The notes below the pieces were generated by a model. The model was not told where the DNA came from. It ran no database searches and saw only the letters and a list, made by a program, of their open reading frames with translations. From NCBI RefSeq assembly GCF_000018025.1, contig NC_009831.1, positions 4,278,001 to 4,342,000 of the forward strand: a stretch of 64,000 bases of DNA, read 5' to 3'. The position numbers and the translations under genes are program-made. Positions 28,272 through 37,708 of this stretch are shown piece after piece; within the stretch, counting starts at the first letter, position 1; the number at the start of each line of letters is the position of its first letter. The DNA is from Shewanella sediminis HAW-EB3. GTDB taxonomy: Bacteria; Pseudomonadota; Gammaproteobacteria; Enterobacterales; Shewanellaceae.

Positions 28272-29006
28272 CTAGATCACTAAGCCGCCATCAATTTTTA
28301 GTGTTTGTCCGGTAATAAAACTGGCCTGATCGCTGGCGAGGAACAGCACGCCATCGGCGATATCCTGAGGCTTACCCATACGCCCCAGTGGTGTCTTCCC
28401 TTTCATGTAATCGAGTACTTTTTCCGGAAGTTCAATGGTCATTGGGGTTTCGATAAAGCCGGGCGCGACGCAGTTCGCGCGAACCTGAGCACCTTTACGA
28501 GCAAACTCTTTTGCCCAGCCCTTAGTCATAGTGATCACACCGCCTTTAGTCGCGGCATAGTTACTCTGACCAACGTTGCCGTCGGTACCGACGACCGATG
28601 ACATGGTTATGATTGAACCGACACCACTTTCAATCATCACAGGTGAAACCGCCTGAGTCATATTGAAGACGCCCTTCAAGTTGACATTGACCACCATATC
28701 CCAGTCATCTTCACTCATCCTGTCCAGAAGATTATCCCGTGTGATACCGGCATTGTTAACCAAGACATCGATATTGCCATGTACCTCTTTCAATTCTGCC
28801 ACCAGCATCTTGATAGCATCCCTATCGCAAACATTAAGCTGTTTAGCACAAACATTACTGTACTGAGTTTCCAGATCTACCATCGCTTCATGATTCATAT
28901 CGCAGGCATAGACTTTTAATGCTCCCTGCTTCGCAAATGTTTCAACGATACAACGCCCAATTCCCTGCGCCCCGCCTGTTACAATACAAACTTTGTTAGC
29001 CAGCAT
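28272..29006 (-). CDS. acetoacetyl-CoA reductase-like short-chain dehydrogenase
   Basis: A 244-residue SDR of the FabG/PhaB type. It has the cofactor loop T-G-G-A-Q-G-I-G-R (10-18), N-N-A-G (84-87), and catalytic S137, Y150 and K154. Paired with the thiolase it would reduce acetoacetyl-CoA to (R)-3-hydroxybutyryl-CoA. Enzymes of this group give the R form, which suits the PhaJ-like hydratase encoded at 32297. FabG acting on acyl carrier protein is the alternative, but no fatty-acid-synthesis genes are nearby. First gene of the leftward operon. Confidence 0.85.
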   Translation of the reverse strand: MLANKVCIVTGGAQGIGRCIVETFAKQGALKVYACDMNHEAMVDLETQYSNVCAKQLNVCDRDAIKMLVAELKEVHGNIDVLVNNAGITRDNLLDRMSEDDWDMVVNVNLKGVFNMTQAVSPVMIESGVGSIITMSSVVGTDGNVGQSNYAATKGGVITMTKGWAKEFARKGAQVRANCVAPGFIETPMTIELPEKVLDYMKGKTPLGRMGKPQDIADGVLFLASDQASFITGQTLKIDGGLVI

Positions 29007-29117
29007 AGTTCTACCACCTTTTTTTAGTCATATAGGAAAGCCAGAGAGCGCCAAATAACCACGACGATATCTGCTTTAATTTGCACCTATATTAGGCCTA
29101 GAACGGTTCGATGATTA

Positions 29118-29276
29118 GTATCAATAAGTCAAAACACTATTGCATATAAGGGATAAAATTCTTTTAAGAATAGCTAATTCGGGATAGTATATCGACGACT
29201 GAGGTAATTTCTTTTTTGTTACTCATATCTCTTTTCAAATATTGGTATCAATATTAAGCTACTTAACGTATCAATA
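29118..29276. promoter_or_regulatory. three GTATCAATA repeats between the divergent operons
   Basis: GTATCAATA occurs at 29118-29126, 29245-29253 and 29268-29276. The middle copy lies inside a perfect dyad, AATATTG-GTAT-CAATATT (29238-29255). All lie between the reductase and the LysR-type gene, as expected for sites bound by that regulator; this role is inferred. Confidence 0.6.
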
Positions 29277-29337
29277 ATATATAGCAGTCATACTCATATG
29301 TTTGGCTATTCCCTTCTCTTCCCATAGTGAAACTTCT

Positions 29338-30249
29338 ATGCTCGATAAAATCGTTTACTTTCTACACGTGGTTCGAACAGGTTCTTTTAGCGATGCTGCC
29401 AAGCAGTATGGAATTTCAGCCTCGGCGGGTAGCCGCTGGATTATTGAACTGGAAGAGAATATGGGGGTTAGCTTACTCAAGCGTTCGACCCGTAAAGTAG
29501 TACCTACACAGGCGGGAGAACGGTTATTCGATCGATTCTGCCATGTAAACACCGAAATTGATGACATCCTCACCGAAATACAAAACCTGGGTAATGAAGA
29601 CCGCGGGGTGATCCGTATAGCGAGCACGCCACTTTTTGCCAAAAATTTCCTCAGCCGGATCGTAGGCGAGTATCTACGCGAGTATCCCTATGTCTCCTTT
29701 CGAATCGTTGAAACCGCTTATGATGTTGACCATATCGATGAGGTCGACTTCTCTATCAGGGCTAATGCTACTTACCAAGGTTACCTGGAAAAAGACAGCC
29801 TGCTGGTTAAACGCTCTCTACTTCAATACCCCCTAAAAGCGTGTTGCTCACCCAGCTATATTGAACAGTTTTCCTGTCCTGAATTCCCGGAGGATCTCAA
29901 GAAGCATAACTGCTTATATGCCTCAACTTTAGTCGGTGGCAATAAGTGGGTATTTGAACTAGACGGAGAATTTACTACCGTTGATATTGCTCAAACTGTT
30001 GAAGTGGAAGACAGCGAATTTTTGAAGACTGTGGCCCTAACAGGAGCTGGCATAGCTTACTTGCCAAATCAACTGATTAAAGATGAACTTGCTGATGGCC
30101 GCTTGGTGCCGGTACTCGATAACTATAGTAATAGCCAATTTGAATTCAGCCTCTATTTCAGGCCAAGAAAACAGATGCCGACCCGATGCGTCAACTTTAA
30201 GGAGTTCCTACTCAAACGCGTACAAGAGATCAGTCAGGAAACAACATAA
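29338..30249 (+). CDS. LysR-family transcriptional regulator
   Basis: About 303 residues. I start at the ATG at 29338 (M-L-D-K-I-V-Y-F-L-H-V-V), the usual LysR N-terminus; the frame also runs up to a TTG at 29302. The winged helix-turn-helix (F-S-D-A-A-K-Q-Y-G-I-S-A-S-A-G-S-R-W) is followed by the T-P-L-F-A effector-domain opening near 100. It diverges from the thiolase/reductase operon and heads towards the CoA-transferase operon, and so is the likely regulator of both. The effector may be an acyl-CoA or short-chain acid (inference). Confidence 0.88.
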   Translation: MLDKIVYFLHVVRTGSFSDAAKQYGISASAGSRWIIELEENMGVSLLKRSTRKVVPTQAGERLFDRFCHVNTEIDDILTEIQNLGNEDRGVIRIASTPLFAKNFLSRIVGEYLREYPYVSFRIVETAYDVDHIDEVDFSIRANATYQGYLEKDSLLVKRSLLQYPLKACCSPSYIEQFSCPEFPEDLKKHNCLYASTLVGGNKWVFELDGEFTTVDIAQTVEVEDSEFLKTVALTGAGIAYLPNQLIKDELADGRLVPVLDNYSNSQFEFSLYFRPRKQMPTRCVNFKEFLLKRVQEISQETT

Positions 30250-30585
30250 TTATCTACAACTCCAGCTGTTAACCGCTGGCAGCGACATATCTAAGCTCAT
30301 GCTCACATAGTTAGTCATAGGGTATGAGCTTATGAATGTTCAATAGCCATATTATCGGCCTTTCTCTTCAAACTCACTATTATTCAGAAGCAACACCACA
30401 CCGCCTTACATCCCAACAAACTTAATGTTTCCCCCAACCCAATTATCCCATTAATGCAATTATCTTTCCAAATTTCATCTATTTTCTCATCAATAACAAG
30501 CTTATAAACTTCATTCATTACCTTAAAGCCACTTTATCTATGGGCTGTTGGTTTCTTGAATTAATCGGTTCTGAAGGAAGTTATT
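30250..30585. other. intergenic upstream of the CoA-transferase operon
   Basis: AT-rich, with no coding frame and no GTATCAATA copy. Presumed promoter of the rightward C4 operon. The start codon at 30586 is preceded by GAAGGAAG. Confidence 0.4.
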
Positions 30586-32175
30586 ATGAAAGTTGATGTA
30601 CTCACAGCTAAACAAGCTGCATCCCTTATCAAGGATGGAGATAAGGTGATTTTAGGCGGATTCATAGGTGCGGTCGTCCCTGAAGCGATAGAGCAAGCCG
30701 TCGGTGAACAATTCCTTTCAACCGGGCACCCTAATAATTTAGAGATCTACTTCACCGCCGGTCAGGGGGATGGTAAAGACAAGGCCACCAATCACCTTTC
30801 ACATCCCGGCATGGTCAGTATGGCACTGGGAGGACATTGGGGGCTCATTCCACGACTCCAGAAATTGGCAAATGACGAGCAGATACAAGGTTATAACTTT
30901 CCTCAGGGAGTGATAGCACAATTACTCAGAGATTCGGCAGCCGGTAAACCCGGCACACTCTCACATGTCGGCCTCGGCACCTTTATCGACCCAAGGCTCG
31001 GTGGTGGGAAAATTAACGCCATCACTAAACAAGAGCGCGTATCACTAATGACCATAGATGATAACGAGTATCTGTTCTATAAACGACTCGATGCCAATGT
31101 AGCACTGCTAAGAGGCACAACGGCAGATGAGAACGGCAATATCACCATGGAAGATGAGTGTCTGTTTTTAGAAAATCTGGCAGCAGCACAGCTTGTCACC
31201 AATATGGGCGGCACAGTCATTGTACAAGTCAAAAGAGTCGTCAAAGCTGGAACCTTAGCCCCACAACAGGTCCGCATTCCCGGGATTTTTGTCAATGCGG
31301 TAGTCGTGGCTGACGGTGAATCCCATATGCAGACATTCGCAGAGCAGATGAACCCCGCCTACTGCGGACGCGGAGACGGGCAAATAGGCAAACCGCAGCC
31401 ACGTCAACTGGATGCTAAAAAGATCATTGCCCGCCGCGCGGCAATGGAGCTCAAGCAGGGTGCTATCTTAAATTACGGCATCGGTGCCCCCGAAGTGATT
31501 GCCAATGTCACAGATGAGGAGGGGATCACTGATCAAGTCATTGCAACGGTCGAGCCTGGAGCCATTGGTGGAACCCCGGCCGGAGGGCTCAGCTTTGGAG
31601 CATCGGCTTTCCCTGAGTCTGTGATAACCCAAGATCAAATGTTTGATTTTTACGATGGTGGCGGAATCGATCAGGCTTTTTTAGGGCTGGCAGAGTGTGA
31701 CATAAATGGAGACCTGAACGTTTCAAAATTCGGCCCAAAAATTGCTGGCTGCGGCGGGTTTATCAATATCACCCAGAATGCCAAGCAAGTATTTTTTTGC
31801 GGCACATTCACCGCAGGAAAGCTACAGATTGAAACGGGTGACGGAGAGTTACGAATCGTCAATGAGGGCCAGATTAAAAAACTGATTAATCGGGTTGGTC
31901 AGATCACATTCGCGGCCGATATCGCCAGAAAAAACAATAAACCTGTTCTGTATATCACCGAGCGCGCCGTATTTAAGTTGGTCACCGAGGGGCTCGAGTT
32001 GATTGAAATTGCCCCGGGGGTGGATCTCAAGCATGACATATTAGATCAGATGGAGTTCACCCCCAAGATCGGCGCAGATCTAAAAATCATGGATAAGCGG
32101 ATCTTTACCGACCAACCCATGGGGCTCACCCTTGACTCAAAGGATGACGACTTAACCGTATTCAACGCCGCCTAA
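30586..32175 (+). CDS. short-chain acyl-CoA:carboxylate CoA-transferase, YdiF/Pct type
   Basis: A 529-residue fused alpha-beta class I CoA-transferase. It begins A-A-S-L-I-K-D-G-D-K-V-I-L-G-G-F and carries catalytic E323 in A-T-V-E-P-G-A-I-G-G with the G-G-L-S-F-G-A-S block. Members exchange CoA among acetate, propionate, butyrate, acetoacetate and lactate. In this operon it could move CoA from butyryl-CoA to acetate, giving butyrate and acetyl-CoA, or activate acetoacetate or butyrate for use. Length matches single-chain YdiF/Pct rather than the two-subunit AtoDA. Confidence 0.88.
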   Translation: MKVDVLTAKQAASLIKDGDKVILGGFIGAVVPEAIEQAVGEQFLSTGHPNNLEIYFTAGQGDGKDKATNHLSHPGMVSMALGGHWGLIPRLQKLANDEQIQGYNFPQGVIAQLLRDSAAGKPGTLSHVGLGTFIDPRLGGGKINAITKQERVSLMTIDDNEYLFYKRLDANVALLRGTTADENGNITMEDECLFLENLAAAQLVTNMGGTVIVQVKRVVKAGTLAPQQVRIPGIFVNAVVVADGESHMQTFAEQMNPAYCGRGDGQIGKPQPRQLDAKKIIARRAAMELKQGAILNYGIGAPEVIANVTDEEGITDQVIATVEPGAIGGTPAGGLSFGASAFPESVITQDQMFDFYDGGGIDQAFLGLAECDINGDLNVSKFGPKIAGCGGFINITQNAKQVFFCGTFTAGKLQIETGDGELRIVNEGQIKKLINRVGQITFAADIARKNNKPVLYITERAVFKLVTEGLELIEIAPGVDLKHDILDQMEFTPKIGADLKIMDKRIFTDQPMGLTLDSKDDDLTVFNAA

Positions 32176-32188
32176 TTCCACCAACACT

Positions 32189-32222
32189 AGTCCTCCCTTT
32201 AATAACAGCATTTTGGAGGACT
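32189..32222 (+). other. hairpin between CoA-transferase and hydratase genes
   Basis: AGTCCTCC (32189-32196) pairs with GGAGGACT (32215-32222) with an 18-base loop and no T-run. It may stabilise or attenuate the transcript rather than end it. Confidence 0.45.
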
Positions 32223-32296
32223 GGAAGGTTCATTTTAAGCCATTGACTAAAAAGCATTTAATCACAATGGCTTATTATTTTAAATGAGTAAATACA

Positions 32297-32716
32297 ATGA
32301 ATTATACAATTAACCAGCTTACTATCGGCCAGAGTGCGTCATTTGAGAAGACCATAAGCGAATCTGACATACTGCAATTTTGCGGGATCAGCGGAGACAT
32401 AAATCCAGTTCATGTGAGTGAGTTAGCAGGCCAGAAAAGCGTCTTTGGTCGGAGGGTTGCACATGGCATTTTAGTCTCCGGCCTGACCTCGGCAGTACTG
32501 GGCATGAAGTTACCCGGCCCCGGAACCATCTACCTGGGTCAGGATATGCGTTTTATCGCACCAGTCTATATCGGTGACACCATTCGCGCAGAGGTCGAAG
32601 TCGCCGAGATAATCAAAGACAAGAACATAGTCAAGCTCAAGACCCGCAGCATCAACCAGCACAACAAGGTGGTTATCGAAGGCATGGCCACTGTAATGCC
32701 CCCCAAGGCAGATTAA
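32297..32716 (+). CDS. (R)-specific enoyl-CoA hydratase, MaoC/PhaJ type
   Basis: A 139-residue single hot-dog protein. The PhaJ signature G-D-I-N-P-V-H gives D34 and H39 as the catalytic pair, and H-G-I-L-V-S-G-L follows. It interconverts (R)-3-hydroxyacyl-CoA and trans-2-enoyl-CoA. In context it would dehydrate (R)-3-hydroxybutyryl-CoA to crotonyl-CoA, matching the stereochemistry expected of the reductase at 28272. In PHA makers the same fold supplies monomers to the synthase, but no phaC is present here. The next gene starts about 20 bases on. Confidence 0.9.
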   Translation: MNYTINQLTIGQSASFEKTISESDILQFCGISGDINPVHVSELAGQKSVFGRRVAHGILVSGLTSAVLGMKLPGPGTIYLGQDMRFIAPVYIGDTIRAEVEVAEIIKDKNIVKLKTRSINQHNKVVIEGMATVMPPKAD

Positions 32717-32737
32717 TTTTATATTCAGGAGTAAATG

Positions 32738-33940
32738 ATGATTATTAAACCCGTAGTTAAAGGGGTCGTTGCACGCAATGCACATCCAACAGGCTGTAGA
32801 CAAGCCATTATTAACCAGATCGATTATGTAAAAGCTGAAAAGCCTATCGTTAATGGTGCTAAGAAAGTACTTATCTTAGGTGCATCATCCGGTTTCGGCT
32901 TAGCTTCCCGCATCTCACTGGCCTTCGGGGGGGCAGCGGCGGATACCATAGGCGTATCCTTCGAACGTGGCCCCAGTGAGAAAGGTATTGGAACGGCTGG
33001 CTGGTACAACAATATTTTCTTCCGTGAAGAGGCTGAGAAACAAGGATTAATTGCGAAGAACTTTGTCGGCGACGCCTTCTCACCACAGACTCGAGAGCAG
33101 GTTATTGATTACATAAAGTCTGAGTTTGGCGGCAAGCTTGATCTTGTTATCTACAGCTTGGCAACGGGAGTAAGGCCCGACCCGGTAACCGGAGAGTTGT
33201 GGCGATCATCAATCAAGACTATCGGTGAGCCGGTAACCGGACCGACTATCAATATCGAAACCGATACCATGGAACAGATGACAGTGGGTACGGCAACAGA
33301 TGAAGAGATCGATGCCACCGAGAAAGTGATGGGGGGCGATGATTGGGCAAGCTGGATAGAGATCTTATCCGAAGCCGATGTATTGGACAAAGGCTGTAAA
33401 ACACTAGCCTACTCATATATAGGCGCCAAGAGTACCTACCCTATCTATCACCAGGGAACGCTAGGCAGAGCCAAGACGCACCTGCATGCTACCGGCGACA
33501 TGCTTAATCACAAGTTGGCTAAGATTGGCGGAACGGCGCACGTTTCGGTGTGCAAAGCCCTGGTCACCAAGGCCAGTGTCTATATCCCGGCATTTTCCCC
33601 CTATATCCTTGCACTCTATAAAGTCATGAAAGAGAAGGGACTGCATGAAGGCTGTATCGAACAGATGCAAAGGCTGTTTGCTCAGCGGGTTTATGGCGAT
33701 AAATCGGCTATCCCGGTCGATAACCAGCGATTGATCCGTATCGATGATTGGGAGCTCGATGCTGGCGTTCAAAATGAAGTAGATAAACTGATCGCTAAAA
33801 TTGCGCCGGATAATTTTGCCTTAATAGGCGACTATCAAGGTTATAAGACAGACTTCATGCAGCTTAATGGCTTCGATCTTCCGGGCGTCGATTATCAGGC
33901 GAGAGTAGATTTTGACTCTCTGTGCCAACTTCAACCTTAA
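32738..33940 (+). CDS. fabV: trans-2-enoyl-CoA/ACP reductase, FabV/Ter family
   Basis: About 400 residues. The N-terminus I-I-K-P-V-V-K-G-V and H-P-x-G-C, the cofactor loop G-A-S-S-G-F-G-L, and active-site Y237-(x8)-K246 are those of the FabV/Ter family. I start at the second of two adjacent ATGs because AGGAG is then six bases away rather than three. FabV reduces enoyl-ACP; Ter of Treponema reduces crotonyl-CoA with NADH. Placement after a hydratase and before ackA-pta favours crotonyl-CoA to butyryl-CoA, but the ACP role cannot be excluded. Confidence 0.92.
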   Translation: MIIKPVVKGVVARNAHPTGCRQAIINQIDYVKAEKPIVNGAKKVLILGASSGFGLASRISLAFGGAAADTIGVSFERGPSEKGIGTAGWYNNIFFREEAEKQGLIAKNFVGDAFSPQTREQVIDYIKSEFGGKLDLVIYSLATGVRPDPVTGELWRSSIKTIGEPVTGPTINIETDTMEQMTVGTATDEEIDATEKVMGGDDWASWIEILSEADVLDKGCKTLAYSYIGAKSTYPIYHQGTLGRAKTHLHATGDMLNHKLAKIGGTAHVSVCKALVTKASVYIPAFSPYILALYKVMKEKGLHEGCIEQMQRLFAQRVYGDKSAIPVDNQRLIRIDDWELDAGVQNEVDKLIAKIAPDNFALIGDYQGYKTDFMQLNGFDLPGVDYQARVDFDSLCQLQP

Positions 33941-33990
33941 TATTTTTATCTTCTGACTCTCCCGGTCTACACACTTCAATATCTTAAGAA

Positions 33991-34014
33991 ACACCTGCTC
34001 AATTGAGCAGGTGT
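33991..34014. promoter_or_regulatory. 24-bp perfect palindrome before ackA
   Basis: ACACCTGCTCAA is directly followed by its complement, with no loop. It lies 50 bases after the FabV/Ter stop and 26 before ackA. There is no T-run, so an operator or an RNA stem that separates expression of ackA-pta from the upstream genes are both possible. Confidence 0.6.
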
Positions 34015-34039
34015 TATCTAAAGTTCACAAGGTTTAATA

Positions 34040-35236
34040 ATGTCCAACAAACTCGTACTCGTTCTCAATTGTGGTAGCTCTTCACTAAAATTTGCAGTCA
34101 TCGATGCGCTAACCGGCGATGAGCAGCTCTCAGGGCTTGCCGAATGCTTTGGGTTAGAAAACGCCTGTATTAAATGGAATGTAAACGGAGAAAAGCATGA
34201 GGCCGATCTAGGTGTATTTACCGCACACCGTGAAGCTGTTGAATATATCGTTAATATCATCTTATCTGATCTCCCACATCTTAAAGAACAGATATTGGCC
34301 ATTGGACACAGGGTCGTTCACGGTGGAGAGAAATTTACTCAATCCGTACTAATCGATGAAACCGTAGTCCAGGGCATAGAGAATTGCGCCAGCTTGGCAC
34401 CGTTACATAACCCTGCACACCTGATTGGAATTCGCTCGGCTCAGGCTTCATTTCCGTCCCTTCCACAGGTCGCCGTATTTGATACCGCTTTCCATCAAAC
34501 AATGCCAGAAAAAGCCTACATCTATGCCATTCCCTATAAGCTGTATCGTGAAAATAGTATTCGCCGTTATGGCATGCACGGTACCAGCCACCTGTTTGTC
34601 AGCCGTGAAGCTGCGAAGCTTCTTGGTAAACCACTCGAAGAGACCAATATTGTTAGTGCCCACCTTGGAAACGGCGCGTCGATAACCGCGATCAGAGGTG
34701 GTAAGAGCGTAGACACCTCGATGGGGCTAACACCGTTAGAAGGCTTAGCGATGGGAACCCGCTGCGGCGATCTCGACCCATCAATTATCTACCATCTGAT
34801 TAATCGACTCGGCTACACCTTAGATGAAGTCAATCACCTGCTAAACAACCAAAGCGGCTTACTTGGGATCTCTGAACTAACCAATGACTGCCGTGGCATA
34901 GAAGAGGCTGTCCAGCGTGGGCATAAAGGAGCGAGTTTAGCGCTGGATATATTCTGTTATCGCCTGGCTAAGTATATCGCCTCATATACCGTCCCTTTAG
35001 GTCGATTAGATGCCTTAGTGTTCACCGGTGGAATAGGCGAAAACTCCTCTCTCGTCAGAGAAAAAACCCTCAATTTACTGGAGGTATTCAAATTTGAACT
35101 CGATAACGAACGTAACCAGGCAGCACGCTTTGGCAATCGAGGGAAGATAACGAAAGACAGTGGCCCTGTCGCCTTAGTTATTCCGACCAATGAGGAGTGG
35201 GTTATCGCCCAAGATGCAATGGCACTGATTAAATAA
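34040..35236 (+). CDS. ackA: acetate kinase
   Basis: A 398-residue ASKHA kinase making ATP and acetate from acetyl phosphate, and reversible. Visible blocks are [10 protein letters not shown] at the start, G-H-R-V-V-H-G-G near 90, F-D-T-A-F-H-Q near 148, H-L-G-N-G-A-S-I near 207, and G-G-I-G-E-N-S near 330. Butyrate kinase is related but longer blocks favour acetate. With pta behind it and the C4 genes in front, it could recycle the acetyl-CoA made when the CoA-transferase uses acetate, yielding ATP. Confidence 0.95.
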   Translation: MSNKLVLVLNCGSSSLKFAVIDALTGDEQLSGLAECFGLENACIKWNVNGEKHEADLGVFTAHREAVEYIVNIILSDLPHLKEQILAIGHRVVHGGEKFTQSVLIDETVVQGIENCASLAPLHNPAHLIGIRSAQASFPSLPQVAVFDTAFHQTMPEKAYIYAIPYKLYRENSIRRYGMHGTSHLFVSREAAKLLGKPLEETNIVSAHLGNGASITAIRGGKSVDTSMGLTPLEGLAMGTRCGDLDPSIIYHLINRLGYTLDEVNHLLNNQSGLLGISELTNDCRGIEEAVQRGHKGASLALDIFCYRLAKYIASYTVPLGRLDALVFTGGIGENSSLVREKTLNLLEVFKFELDNERNQAARFGNRGKITKDSGPVALVIPTNEEWVIAQDAMALIK

Positions 35237-35345
35237 TCCCACGCATCACTCTGATAACAAAACATGCTTATTAATCCAGGAATTCAGCGATGACTGAGTT
35301 TCCGGAAATATTCAGCGCAAAATTGGCGCAGTCAAAGAGGTCTTT

Positions 35346-37484
35346 ATGTCTCGTAATATCATACTCATCCCCATTGGAACCAGCGTAGGCCTGACCTCTG
35401 TCAGCCTGGGCTTAGTTCGCGCATTTGAACATCATGGGGTAAAAATTCGTTTCTTCAAACCCATTGCCCAACAAAGATCCCACGACAAGGGATCCGAACG
35501 TTCCACGACAATTCTGAGTCAATCTCCAACGGTTAACCCACTCGAGCCCTTCTCTATGAAGTACGCCGAAGACATGATCCGTACCAACAAAACAGATACC
35601 CTGATGGAACAGATTATTGCCCGCGTCACTGAACATATCGAGACATCGGACACTCTAATCGTTGAGGGACTGGTACAAACAAGAAACCACCCATTTTCAG
35701 GTGATATAAATTACGCTATCGCAAAGGCCCTAGATGCAGATATCATCTTTGTCGCCACCCCAGGCAATGAGACAACGACAGCCTTAATGCATCGCCTTGA
35801 GATAGCGCATAACACCTGGGGCGGTGCCAAAAACAAGCGCCTCATTGGCGCAATTATTAATAAAGTAGGGGCACCAATCGATGATGAAGGGCATATCCAA
35901 GCTGATATGTCAGAGGTGTTAAACAATAGACGGTCACAAGGTCTAAATACAGCGAGCATGTTTAAACCTATTGGTAAAAGTCCGGTTCGGGTCCTGGGAA
36001 TTGTTCCCTACAATTTAAATCTGGTAGCACCGAGGGCATCAGATCTAGCCAAACACCTAAATGCAAAAATTATCAACGCCGGAGAGATGAGCACCCGTCG
36101 CCTCCGCAAGGTCACCTTCTGTGCCAGAAGTATTCCGAACATGGTCTCACACCTACAAACCGATTCACTACTGGTCACCTCGGGAGATAGATCCGACGCT
36201 ATCGTCGCAGCCTGTTTAGCCACAATGAACGGAGTTAACATTGGCGCCCTGTTACTGACAGGTAATTATGATCCCGAACCTGAAGTGATGACTCTATGTG
36301 AGCAAGCCTTAGAGACCGGTCTTCCGGTTTTCCTCGCCAATACCAATACTTGGCAGACCTCACTGAATATTCAGCGCTTCAACTATGAAGTTCCTGTCGA
36401 TGACGCAGTACGTATCGAAGAGTGTCAGGAGTATGTCGCGAGTCATATCGATCCAAGCTGGATTAAAAGCGTGACGGAAAACTCACCACGTGAACATCAT
36501 CTTTCACCTCCGGCATTCAGATACAAGTTAACCGAACTGGCCAAAGCAGCCTGTAAAACCGTGGTGTTACCCGAAGGTAATGAGCCCCGAACAATCGAGG
36601 CTGCAAGTATCTGTGCCCAGCGCGGCATCGCAAAATGTGTTCTACTGGGTAATACCGAAGAGATCGAACGTATTGCCAAACAGCAAGGGGTGACTCTGGG
36701 AGAAGGGGTCACTATTATTGAGCCGGAAACGGCCCGAGCACGCTACATCGAACCTATGCTTGAACTTCGTAGCCATAAAGGGCTAACCGAGGTGGTCGCA
36801 AAGGAGCAACTCGAAGATAACATGGTCCTTGGTACCATGATGGTCGCTCAAAACCAGGTCGATGGCATCGTCTCCGGTGCGGTTAACACTACGGCTAATA
36901 CCATACTACCTCCACTTCAACTGATCAAAACAGCCCCGGGAGCCAGCCTGGTATCATCTATTTTCTTTATGTTGATGCCAGATCAGGTGCTGATCTACGG
37001 TGACTGTGCGATTAACCCAGATCCCAATGCCGAGCAACTCGCTGATATCGCCATTCAATCTGCCGAATCGGCCGCCGCATTCGGCATAGAACCGAGAGTA
37101 GCTATGATCAGTTACTCGACAGGTAGTTCAGGAAGTGGTTCCGATGTCGACAAGGTGCGTGAAGCGACCCGTATCGCTAAAGAGAAACGACCGGATCTCA
37201 TCATAGATGGTCCGCTTCAATATGACGCCGCCGTTATGCCAAATGTGGCACAATCTAAGGCTCCCAATAGCCCTGTAGCGGGTCAGGCGACGGTATTCGT
37301 ATTCCCAGACCTGAACACCGGCAATACCACCTATAAGGCGGTACAAAGAAGTGCTGAACTCATCAGTATTGGGCCTATGCTACAGGGAATGAGAAAACCC
37401 GTTAATGACCTGTCACGGGGAGCCTTGGTTGATGACATTGTCTACACCATTGCCCTAACGGCAATTCAGGCTTCTCAAGGTTAA
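35346..37484 (+). CDS. pta: phosphate acetyltransferase
   Basis: A 712-residue long-form Pta: an N-terminal BioD-like P-loop domain (altered loop [10 protein letters not shown]), a DRTGG-type middle domain and the C-terminal catalytic PTA domain with [10 protein letters not shown] (about 398-407) and G-S-S-G-S-G. It converts acetyl-CoA and phosphate to acetyl phosphate. The gap from ackA is about 110 bases. Many Shewanella have an ackA-pta pair elsewhere, and I cannot tell whether this is the housekeeping pair or a second one. Confidence 0.95.
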   Translation: MSRNIILIPIGTSVGLTSVSLGLVRAFEHHGVKIRFFKPIAQQRSHDKGSERSTTILSQSPTVNPLEPFSMKYAEDMIRTNKTDTLMEQIIARVTEHIETSDTLIVEGLVQTRNHPFSGDINYAIAKALDADIIFVATPGNETTTALMHRLEIAHNTWGGAKNKRLIGAIINKVGAPIDDEGHIQADMSEVLNNRRSQGLNTASMFKPIGKSPVRVLGIVPYNLNLVAPRASDLAKHLNAKIINAGEMSTRRLRKVTFCARSIPNMVSHLQTDSLLVTSGDRSDAIVAACLATMNGVNIGALLLTGNYDPEPEVMTLCEQALETGLPVFLANTNTWQTSLNIQRFNYEVPVDDAVRIEECQEYVASHIDPSWIKSVTENSPREHHLSPPAFRYKLTELAKAACKTVVLPEGNEPRTIEAASICAQRGIAKCVLLGNTEEIERIAKQQGVTLGEGVTIIEPETARARYIEPMLELRSHKGLTEVVAKEQLEDNMVLGTMMVAQNQVDGIVSGAVNTTANTILPPLQLIKTAPGASLVSSIFFMLMPDQVLIYGDCAINPDPNAEQLADIAIQSAESAAAFGIEPRVAMISYSTGSSGSGSDVDKVREATRIAKEKRPDLIIDGPLQYDAAVMPNVAQSKAPNSPVAGQATVFVFPDLNTGNTTYKAVQRSAELISIGPMLQGMRKPVNDLSRGALVDDIVYTIALTAIQASQG

Positions 37485-37510
37485 TCTTGGGCAAACATTG
37501 TCGTAGCAAT

Positions 37511-37550
37511 GGCAAGTACACCTGGTAGGCTATGTGTGCTTGCCAGTTTG
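37511..37550 (+). terminator. probable terminator of the C4 operon
   Basis: GGCAAGTACAC (37511-37521) pairs with GTGTGCTTGCC (37534-37544, one G-T pair), then AGTTTG. The T-run is short. Confidence 0.6.
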
Positions 37551-37708
37551 ATTCAGATTTGAACCTTGCATCGGCAATACAATTATGAAAAATCGGGAAA
37601 ATAAAACCTGAGCACATTAGGTATGATTGAAGGCAATTCAAATAACCTAGCTGTTCTCAAGTAAGCCGAGATAGGAAACAGAAACGATCCCGGCATAGGA
37701 GTAAAATA

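Noticed and set aside
27052..33940. A polyhydroxyalkanoate synthesis operon.
   Set aside because: Thiolase, reductase and PhaJ-like genes fit, but no PHA synthase, phasin or depolymerase is present, while a FabV/Ter reductase, CoA-transferase and ackA-pta are.
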